Source: JADHUC01 sp964617665
GTDB taxonomy: Bacteria > Planctomycetota > Planctomycetia > Pirellulales > Pirellulaceae
Assembly: GCA_964617665.1 (NCBI GenBank)
Contig: CAZUAH010000568.1
Location: 1 to 8,885 of the forward strand
Reading direction: 5' to 3'
Length of the DNA stretch: 8,885 nucleotides
Part shown: one piece after another, positions 1 to 5,840 of the stretch
Numbering within the stretch: position 1 is the stretch's first letter
Layout of the letters: each line of letters begins with the position of its first letter
Position numbers and translations under genes: made by a program
Notes under the pieces: generated by a model
Database searches by the model: none
The model's input: the letters and a program-made list of their open reading frames with translations, nothing else
What the model was told of the DNA's origin: nothing

Positions 1-371
1 AGACAGTGCGAATGTGTGGCGAGGCATGACCCTCTCACACGTAGGTTCACTAGACAGCGATTCATTGTACCAGTTTGCCCGGCCAGAATGGCCGCACGAG
101 ACGGACTTCCCGAACAATCTTGTGAGGGCTTCCAGCGGAATTCCCTGATTTGGCCTTTGATTTACCGCCGCTGAGCAGGGCAATGAGTGGAGGGGTGGCA
201 CATCACGAGTCATCGTCGACCGGGACCGGTGTATCCCGTATATTGTCGCAAGGCTTATGTTCTCGTGTATATCCGAATCGCATCGAAAACCGACGCGACA
301 AGCGCGGACGTTTGGTTTCAGCTTAATTTGCGCCCTCTCACAGTCCGGGTCCGCCAACCCGCAGGAATGCC
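1..371. other. Left-edge region without a supported gene
   Basis: No convincing complete gene is visible here. Two plus-strand frames run open from the window edge, one stopping at 146-148 and one at 172-174. The first (frame starting at base 2) gives a tail ending NNLVRASSGIP that reads somewhat protein-like and could be the C-terminus of a gene starting left of the window. I recognise no family and the third-position GC is only moderate. The rest, about 175-371, is the presumed 5' region of gene 1. A short palindrome (CGGCC, 5-base loop, GGCCG at 80-94) is present but too small to interpret. I see no convincing promoter hexamers. Confidence 0.4.
363..366 (+). promoter_or_regulatory. Ribosome binding site of gene 1
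   Basis: AGGA lies five bases before the ATG at 372. It supports that start, which is also the one that gives an intact signal peptide. Confidence 0.55.
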
Positions 372-1364
372 ATGAAACGCAACTCCTCCATCCTGGCCGT
401 ATTGACTCTGATCTGCATCCAGCCGGCTCTTGCCGACGATGATCGCATTGACTTTGATGCACTCAATTCGCCCATTCTTCTCCAGGGTGACAAGAGCACC
501 GCTTATCGCGATCCCACCGCCGTCTATCACGATGGCGTGTTCTACGCGTACTTCACAATGGTTCGGACCGAGGAGGCGGGCCGCATCTACTCGTATACGG
601 CCTTCAGCAGTTCAACGAATCTACAGGATTGGACAGCACCCCGCATCATCACGCCCAAAGGGCAGAGACTGAACTATTCGAGTCCCGGCAACGTGATCCG
701 CTTCGACGATCAGTGGATGATGTGCCTGCAGACCTACCCGCGCCTCGACTACCGACGCGGCGGCACCGTGCGCTGGGCCGATCAGACCGCCCGCATTTTT
801 GTCATACGTAGCAATGACTTGATTCACTGGGGCAAACCCGCGTTGCTTGGCGTCAAGGGCCCCGATGTCGCAGTGGAGGACATGGGACGCATGATCGATC
901 CTTACCTGATCGAGGACAAAGACGAGCCAGGAAAATGGTGGTGCTTTTACAAGCAGCGTGGCGTCAGTATGTCGTGGTCGCGAGATTTGAAAACGTGGAC
1001 CTACTTCGGCCGGACCGACAGTGGGGAAAACGTCTGCGTGCTGGTGGACAACGACGAGTACACTTTGATGCACTCGCCTCGGAATGGCATGGGCATCAAG
1101 CGATCGTCGGACTTGAGGGAGTGGAACGATGTCGGCCAAGTGATCACGCTTGGACAGAAGCAATGGCCGTGGGCCGAAACGCGCCTTACCGCCGGCTTCG
1201 TCTTGGATTTGCGGGACGATCCGCGAGTGGGAAGATACCTTCTGTTCTTTCACGGCGGCGGGCCCGGCAAAGAGAGGACACAAGACAATGTGGACGCGAA
1301 CTGCTCGCTGGGTCTCGCCTGGAGCGACGACCTGAAAACCTGGCATTGGCCGGGAAAGAAATAG
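372..1364 (+). CDS. Secreted five-bladed beta-propeller glycosidase-like protein (GH43/GH117-type fold)
   Basis: Predicted exported glycan hydrolase of 330 residues. Residues 1-21 form a signal peptide (MKRNSS, hydrophobic core, cleavage after ALA), so it acts in the periplasm or outside the cell. The start at 372 is supported by CAGGA five bases upstream. The mature protein is a single propeller domain. A motif of the form S-x-(D/N)-L-x-x-W occurs five times (about residues 81, 147, 203, 245 and 318), one per expected blade. Candidate catalytic acids in family-like contexts are Asp47 (YRDPTAVYHDG, the likely base), Asp176 (MIDPYL) and Glu269 (WAETR). The length fits single-domain members of the GH43/GH62/GH117 fold group. 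Sequence alone does not fix family or substrate; arabinose-, xylose- or galactose-containing glycans are all possible. It converges on gene 2 across a palindromic repeat. The fold call is firm, the exact family is not. Confidence 0.8.
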   Translation: MKRNSSILAVLTLICIQPALADDDRIDFDALNSPILLQGDKSTAYRDPTAVYHDGVFYAYFTMVRTEEAGRIYSYTAFSSSTNLQDWTAPRIITPKGQRLNYSSPGNVIRFDDQWMMCLQTYPRLDYRRGGTVRWADQTARIFVIRSNDLIHWGKPALLGVKGPDVAVEDMGRMIDPYLIEDKDEPGKWWCFYKQRGVSMSWSRDLKTWTYFGRTDSGENVCVLVDNDEYTLMHSPRNGMGIKRSSDLREWNDVGQVITLGQKQWPWAETRLTAGFVLDLRDDPRVGRYLLFFHGGGPGKERTQDNVDANCSLGLAWSDDLKTWHWPGKK

Positions 1365-1379
1365 CGTCCTGCGGTGTAC

Positions 1380-1447
1380 GGGAGGGCGAGGCTCCAGCCG
1401 AGCCGAAACGGCGAGAAAACACGGCTCAGCAGGAGCTTCGCCCTCCC
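1380..1447. repeat. Palindromic REP-like repeat between convergent genes
   Basis: Two 26-base arms (1380-1405 and 1422-1447) pair with one G-U and two mismatches around a 16-base loop. The left arm starts GGGAGGGCGAGGCTCC and the right arm ends CTTCGCCCTCCC. Translated in open frames the arms give GEAPAEP, or GSAGASPSR on the other strand, a pattern I associate with dispersed intergenic palindromes in planctomycete genomes. That association is from memory and untested here. It sits 15 bases after the gene 1 stop and 19 bases before the gene 2 stop, so its transcript could form a hairpin at the 3' end of both mRNAs. It lacks the T-run of a canonical intrinsic terminator, so a REP-type element or 3'-end stabiliser is the better description. 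Confidence 0.75.
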
Positions 1448-1466
1448 AATTCCCGGACACCCTCAA

Positions 1467-3518
1467 CTAGTCGGCAGAAACGTCCGTCGTCTGCACAAGC
1501 AAGACGGCCTGCCGACCAGTCAGCGCCACCGGAATATTTCCCGCTTCATCCCTTTCGCACCGTTGAATGGCGCCCGTCGCTGGGTCCATCGCCTGCCATT
1601 GGCCCGCGGTTTGGCCTGTCAAATGACCATTGAGTTCTTTGCTCCCAACATTGACGATGAGCAAGATCCGATGGCCGTCGCGGAGGAACCGACCGAGAGC
1701 GATCTTTTCGGACGGTGGCGAGATCCGGTATTCCGGTTGCTGTTGTTCAAGCAGCAACTCTTGTGCGTCTGACCGGTCGACAATCAAGCGGCCGCCCCGG
1801 CCGCGAAACGTGCGCACGACAGCTTCGGCCGGTGGTGGCAATTCGCTGTCCTCGGGCAAGACGAGCGTCGTGTAGCGCTGGTCGCGGATTGCCAATGTCC
1901 CATCGTCACGGACGGTTGTGGCCGCCAGATGCTCGTGGTCGATCAAGCTGAACGGAATCTGGTTTCGCTGGAGCATTCGACCCGTTCGCATGAACGAAGC
2001 GACGATGCGTTTGGCCCGCGGCGATTGCGAGTCCAACTTCAGCGGCGGCGTTACGGGCAGATACTCGGCCCAAAGATCGTAGATCGGATAGTACAGCAGG
2101 ACTTCGGGCGTAGGCCGCGCCGGCTTGAGCATGGCGTTCAAACGGCCAACATAGTCGCAGTATTTCCGGTAGGCGTCGGCGGATCGGTCGCCGATGCCGT
2201 AGTACAGCGTGAAATCGGTCACGCCCCACGACGCTTGCCAAGCGGCTGTTGCCTGCATTTCTTCCACCCCGACCGGCCCGGCTCCGCCCATCTTTTGGCT
2301 GAAGTCGCTCACCTCGGTCATCACACGACGGCCACCCGACAGCAAGGCAGCCGAAGCCGGTAACGCGGCTGTCATCCAGCCGCTGTGGATCACCGTTTCC
2401 GGATTCGACGACAGCATGTCCAGACCGGGGATATGCATCTTCGCAAGCACCTTCAGACCGTTACCCTCCAAAGGCACATGGTGCAACAGTTGTTCCTCCC
2501 ACAGACTGTGGCCCGATGATGCAACGCCGTGGTCGTCGCACCACTTCTCGAGCGTGCCGAAGTATCGGTTGGCAATCAAGTCCGCAATCAACGACCAGAA
2601 TTGACGTCGCACTTTGCGGTCGTTGGCCGTGTCGCCTACGAATAGACTCCGCCGGTGTGGCAGCAAGTCTTCGCCGTAGTCCTGCCGATAGCGATCGAGT
2701 AAATCATAGGTCCACGGCACGCGAGGCAGCATTTGCACGGCCGGGTCGACCTGATCCCGAACTGGCACTCGCTTGCGCGCCTGTTCGGGAATCTGGCCGA
2801 TGTTGACCGCGATCAAGGACGGCTCGTCGGTGAACATCGCTTGAATCGTCTTGCCGAAATACGGTTCAAGCCGTTTCCAATAGGCGTCGTGTGTCTTGGC
2901 GACGAAACAATGCGTAGCTCGATCGTCAATCAAGTTCGCGTAACGACGCGAGGCGTAATAGTTGTTGCTGGCGTGCGTGTATTCGTATGAGGGTCGAACG
3001 ACAAACGGATCGGCGGCGGCGGGATCATACGTCAGTTCCATCGCCTCGAACTGCGGATTCTCCTCCAATACCAAACCGCCGGCTGCACCGCTCGGGTAGC
3101 CTTGCTCGTCGTACAGCCACACGACCATACCCAGATGATGGCATTGCTGCACGCCAGCGATCAGAGTCTTCCAGTGCTTCTCGGATCGCATGTAGTCCTG
3201 AAACGCAACATTGCAGACCACGCCACCAAGCCCGCGATTCAGATAGAAACGCATACCCTCCGGCTTAGCGCCACTTGTCTTCTTTCCGTGGAGCATCTGT
3301 TCTATGCCCTCCGGCATCGCGTGGCGAGGGTCGATCCCATGCACAATTTGCAGCGGCCGGTCGTGGTTGGGCGGTTTGTTCCATGCGGCCAGCCAGCTCT
3401 GCGGCACCTCGGTCTGTCCCGCAGCGTTGCCACGTGGGCCAAGCTCGCCGGCGTGCACCAAGGAATTGAACGCCACTATCATAGCCGCCGCGACCACACG
3501 AATCTGTGAGTGTCTCAT
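1467..3518 (-). CDS. Secreted TIM-barrel glycosidase, GH106 (alpha-L-rhamnosidase)-like
   Basis: Predicted exported glycoside hydrolase of 683 residues. The signal peptide is residues 1-23 (MRHSQIR, hydrophobic stretch, VHA cut), which supports the start at 3518; AAGG lies about ten bases upstream. Residues ~90-460 look like a catalytic (beta/alpha)8 barrel, with WLYDEQGYPSGAAGG at 134-148, FTDEP at 229-233 (Glu232), GHSLWEE at 336-342 and TEVSD at 401-405; the acidic residues are catalytic candidates. Residues ~470-590 resemble the glutamine-amidotransferase-like domain found after such barrels (YYPIYDLWAEYL, YTTLVLPEDSELP, RGRGGRLIV). Residues ~605-680 form a small beta domain (ILLIVNVGS, WQAMDPATGAI). 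The YDE-GYPSG signature is typical of GH106 and related rhamnosidase-like proteins, but classical GH106 enzymes are nearer 1000 residues and carry extra beta-sandwich domains. It may therefore be a short relative with another substrate. Confidence 0.75.
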   Translation of the reverse strand: MRHSQIRVVAAAMIVAFNSLVHAGELGPRGNAAGQTEVPQSWLAAWNKPPNHDRPLQIVHGIDPRHAMPEGIEQMLHGKKTSGAKPEGMRFYLNRGLGGVVCNVAFQDYMRSEKHWKTLIAGVQQCHHLGMVVWLYDEQGYPSGAAGGLVLEENPQFEAMELTYDPAAADPFVVRPSYEYTHASNNYYASRRYANLIDDRATHCFVAKTHDAYWKRLEPYFGKTIQAMFTDEPSLIAVNIGQIPEQARKRVPVRDQVDPAVQMLPRVPWTYDLLDRYRQDYGEDLLPHRRSLFVGDTANDRKVRRQFWSLIADLIANRYFGTLEKWCDDHGVASSGHSLWEEQLLHHVPLEGNGLKVLAKMHIPGLDMLSSNPETVIHSGWMTAALPASAALLSGGRRVMTEVSDFSQKMGGAGPVGVEEMQATAAWQASWGVTDFTLYYGIGDRSADAYRKYCDYVGRLNAMLKPARPTPEVLLYYPIYDLWAEYLPVTPPLKLDSQSPRAKRIVASFMRTGRMLQRNQIPFSLIDHEHLAATTVRDDGTLAIRDQRYTTLVLPEDSELPPPAEAVVRTFRGRGGRLIVDRSDAQELLLEQQQPEYRISPPSEKIALGRFLRDGHRILLIVNVGSKELNGHLTGQTAGQWQAMDPATGAIQRCERDEAGNIPVALTGRQAVLLVQTTDVSAD

Positions 3519-3540
3519 GCTCCCAATACCTTGCTGTTAA

Positions 3541-3683
3541 GACTCCGAAGCCAATCGCGCCACTGTTCGACGATTTCCTTGTCTCCAACGCGCGTTCTCT
3601 ATGAAGCGGAAAAGACGGAATATATTCTTGCCCACCATATTCTTGCCGGGGCCGATAGTAGCGAGAATATGGCGGGCAAGAAA
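3541..3683. repeat. Candidate dispersed repeat segment in the divergent gap
   Basis: This stretch joins gene 2 and gene 3 upstream regions and contains an 11-base direct repeat, ATATTCTTGCC, at 3622-3632 and 3637-3647 (15-base period), plus an inverted partner at 3661-3682. Its reverse strand is open in two frames and reads GKNMVGKNIFRLFRF in one and GGQEYIPSFPLHRE in another. These resemble translations of recurrent noncoding segments more than a domain I know. Whether it recurs elsewhere in the genome cannot be seen from one copy. Confidence 0.35.
3625..3682 (+). promoter_or_regulatory. Long hairpin in the gene 3 leader
   Basis: Arms 3625-3646 and 3661-3682 pair over 22 positions with one A-C mismatch and one G-U, around a 14-base loop (3647-3660). 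The stem core is CTTGCCCACCATATTC against GAATATGGCGGGCAAG. The stem ends four bases before the gene 3 Shine-Dalgarno at 3687. In an mRNA starting upstream it would form a stable 5' structure directly next to the ribosome site, affecting translation or mRNA stability. It would also fold in the antisense leader if gene 2 is transcribed from further right. A mobile-element or REP-like origin is an alternative. Confidence 0.7.
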
Positions 3684-3686
3684 ATG

Positions 3687-3693
3687 AAGGAGG
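3687..3693 (+). promoter_or_regulatory. Strong Shine-Dalgarno that sets the gene 3 start
   Basis: AAGGAGG lies eight bases before the ATG at 3702. It favours this start over in-frame ATGs at 3510, 3669 and 3684. The 3702 start also places a signal peptide at the very N-terminus, while longer versions would be read through the hairpin. Confidence 0.85.
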
Positions 3694-3701
3694 CACTTCA
3701 A

Positions 3702-5771
3702 ATGACGTCTGGAGTGATCAGGACATCGGCCCTGACTGTTGGCTATATTGTAACGATAGCTTTGCCCGTTCCGCCAGCAGCGGGCGACAGCCAGCCCGAA
3801 ATGATCCGAGACAAGACATTGGTAGCTTGGGTCAGTTTGACCAATCTTTCGCAGCGGGCCGGTAGTGCGCTGACGTTGATCGACGAACATGAGCGTTTTG
3901 ATGCCATCGTCTTTGGCGAGAGGGCACCAGGGAAGTGGATGGCCGGTAGTGACTTCTTCCGACGTACTCCGGGGGATCAGTCGGCGTATCCGTCCGAAAC
4001 GGCTGATGACAAGACGATCGTGATGGTCGCCGTCGTCTACAAAGATGATTTCATCACAATCTACCGGGAGGGAAAGCGATACTCGCATTATCAGATCGAC
4101 AAACCACAATCGTTCAATGTCGACGCCACTGTGTTGATCGGTCTGCGATACATCGGGCACATGGGCAAGATCGGTTTCCTGTCGGGCGCCATCGAGGAAG
4201 CTCGAATCTACGACACGGCTTTCGATGCGGAAACGGTTGCCGCCTTGAGGCCCAACGTCACGTCGGACCCCCAACCGATCGCCCTGTGGACTTTCGAGGA
4301 CGGCACCGCAATTGACTCGATGCAGACCTTCACCGAAAGCACATTGCACGGAGCAGCGCGAATCGCGGATGGCAAGTTGTATTTGGATGGCAAGACGGCC
4401 TACGTGGAGTGCCACCGACCTCGAAAACTGACCGCCCAGGGTATGTTCTATCGGCCACGGGCGAGAGAGACCGGTCGAATGTGGGACACGTGGCTGTATT
4501 GCCGTGACGGGACGTACTATCTGTACTATCTGGCCAATGCCGGTTCTCGTTGGGACAACATCTCAATGGCCACCTCGACCAACGGTATCCATTGGCACGA
4601 ACGTGGACGCATCTTGTCGAAGGCGGAGGGCGTGACCTGGATGGGCACGGGGTCGACGTGGAAGTCGCCCAACCTTGAGAATGACGGCAAGTTCTTCATG
4701 AATTTCTCCGAGTGGCGTGGCCCGCGGCAGACCATCTTCTTTGCCGAATCGACGGACCTGCTGCAGTGGACTCGCCTTGAAGACGAATACGAATTCAAGC
4801 AGGACACACGCTGGTACGAGCCAAACGGACGGTGGGACTGCATCTGGACCATTCCACGTCCCGGCGGCGGACTTTACGGCTACTGGACGGCCACGCCCAA
4901 GCCAGAAACAGGCGGGCGCTTCGGCTTTGGTGAAACGACCGATGGCGTACGATGGAAGGCGTTACCGCCGCCCAAAGTACACGGCGCCGGCGAAGGCGAG
5001 GTCGGGGCGATAGAGAAAATCGGCGACAAATACTACATGATGTTCGGAACCGGGGGCATGATGGTCACGCTGATCGCAGACAAACCCGAAGGCCCCTTCC
5101 ACGCCGCCCAGAAGAATTTTCGCCTCCTGTCCGGCCACACCTACTTTTCCCGATTTTTCCGATCGCCGGACGGTTTGCTGGTCAACCACCATTCAATCGC
5201 CCGTGACGGTTGGGTGTACTTTGCCCCTCTCAAATCTACCGAGATCGACGACGATGGCACGTTGCGCCTCGGCTGGTGGGAGGAGAACGAAGCACTGAAA
5301 GGCGAACCGGTGCCAGTGCATTTGGCTGCGAGAGAAGGAAACGAAGCCGGTATGATCGCGATGCTTGGCAATACGTTTGACGTTGACACCGGAGTAATCA
5401 TAGAAGGCAGTATCGCTTTGCCCCAGATCGAGCAGACCCAACCGGTCGGCCTGTACGTCGAATGCGGTAGGAATCAGGATGCGGCCGTGCTGATCAACGG
5501 CAACGGTGCCATGCAACTTGGGAAGATGGGACGCGACGGTTCTGGCTTTGCGGTGGAAAAGCAGGTAAACCGGGAGTTGCAGTTCGGCAATCCGGCGCGT
5601 TTTCGTCTCCTGCTTAGGCATTCGCTTCTGGAATTCTATCTGGATGACATCTTGATCGAGTGTTACAGCCTGCCCACTGCGGCCACCGGCCAGATTGGAC
5701 TGATCCAGGGCGAGAGTGGAAAAGCGATTAGAGACCTGAAAGCGTGGCGGCAAGACACTGAGCAAGAGTAG
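3702..5771 (+). CDS. Secreted LamG plus beta-propeller glycosidase-like protein (GH32/GH43-type)
   Basis: Predicted exported multidomain glycan hydrolase of 689 residues from the chosen start. Residues 1-27 are a signal peptide (hydrophobic run ending PVPPAAG). Residues ~36-240 are a concanavalin A-like/LamG domain (KTLVAWVSLTNL, GAIEEARIYDTAFDAETVAAL, then ALWTFEDG and LYLDGKTAYVEC). Residues ~245-515 are a five-bladed propeller, with blade motifs TSTNGIHW (291), STDLLQW (350) and TTDGVRW (412). Residues ~540-685 are a beta-sandwich like the GH32 C-terminal module (RFRLLLRHSLLEFYLDD, YSLPTAATGQIGLI). Candidate catalytic acids are Asp262 (RMWDTWLY), Asp379 (WDCIW) and Glu433 (GEVGAIEKIGDKYYM). 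The classical GH32 WMNDPNG motif is absent, so a fructan substrate should not be assumed. The order of LamG strands looks permuted. Gene 4 follows after 69 bases and may be co-transcribed. Confidence 0.8.
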   Translation: MTSGVIRTSALTVGYIVTIALPVPPAAGDSQPEMIRDKTLVAWVSLTNLSQRAGSALTLIDEHERFDAIVFGERAPGKWMAGSDFFRRTPGDQSAYPSETADDKTIVMVAVVYKDDFITIYREGKRYSHYQIDKPQSFNVDATVLIGLRYIGHMGKIGFLSGAIEEARIYDTAFDAETVAALRPNVTSDPQPIALWTFEDGTAIDSMQTFTESTLHGAARIADGKLYLDGKTAYVECHRPRKLTAQGMFYRPRARETGRMWDTWLYCRDGTYYLYYLANAGSRWDNISMATSTNGIHWHERGRILSKAEGVTWMGTGSTWKSPNLENDGKFFMNFSEWRGPRQTIFFAESTDLLQWTRLEDEYEFKQDTRWYEPNGRWDCIWTIPRPGGGLYGYWTATPKPETGGRFGFGETTDGVRWKALPPPKVHGAGEGEVGAIEKIGDKYYMMFGTGGMMVTLIADKPEGPFHAAQKNFRLLSGHTYFSRFFRSPDGLLVNHHSIARDGWVYFAPLKSTEIDDDGTLRLGWWEENEALKGEPVPVHLAAREGNEAGMIAMLGNTFDVDTGVIIEGSIALPQIEQTQPVGLYVECGRNQDAAVLINGNGAMQLGKMGRDGSGFAVEKQVNRELQFGNPARFRLLLRHSLLEFYLDDILIECYSLPTAATGQIGLIQGESGKAIRDLKAWRQDTEQE

Positions 5772-5825
5772 AGATTATGGCACGCGGGTGCTTAGTCAAG
5801 ACTTCCTCCGCCTATCCTGGTGACT

Positions 5826-5830
5826 GGAGA
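5826..5830 (+). promoter_or_regulatory. Ribosome binding site of gene 4
   Basis: GGAGA lies ten bases before the ATG at 5841. It favours that ATG over the in-frame GTG at 5820, which would add seven residues (MTGEIST) and has no comparable site upstream. Confidence 0.6.
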
Positions 5831-5840
5831 GATCTCAACG

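Noticed and set aside
243..273. Promoter upstream of gene 1 (TTGTCG with TATATC, 19-base spacer)
   Set aside because: The spacing is long and both hexamers are imperfect; not distinguishable from chance.
1380..1447. Canonical intrinsic terminator
   Set aside because: The stem is strong but neither side is followed by a run of T, and the arms match a REP-like repeat better.
621..1466. 281-residue open frame antisense to gene 1
   Set aside because: It lies across gene 1, begins inside the palindromic repeat (WEGEAPAEP), and has no domain or ribosome site; gene 1 has a signal peptide and a propeller pattern.
935..1633. 232-residue plus-strand open frame
   Set aside because: It overlaps gene 1, the repeat and gene 2, is rich in Arg/Pro/Ser as expected of a GC-rich shadow frame, and shows no motif.
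3510..3701. Longer N-terminus for gene 3 from ATG 3510, 3669 or 3684
   Set aside because: These starts lack a good ribosome site, would bury the signal peptide 6 to 64 residues inside, and would be read through the hairpin; 3702 has AAGGAGG at ideal spacing.
3537..4415. 292-residue minus-strand open frame opposite gene 3
   Set aside because: Antisense to the LamG domain of gene 3 and without recognisable features; only its end in the hairpin region is noted as possible repeat sequence.
5820..5840. GTG start for the M50 protease
   Set aside because: The ATG at 5841 has GGAGA ten bases upstream, while the GTG has no visible ribosome site.
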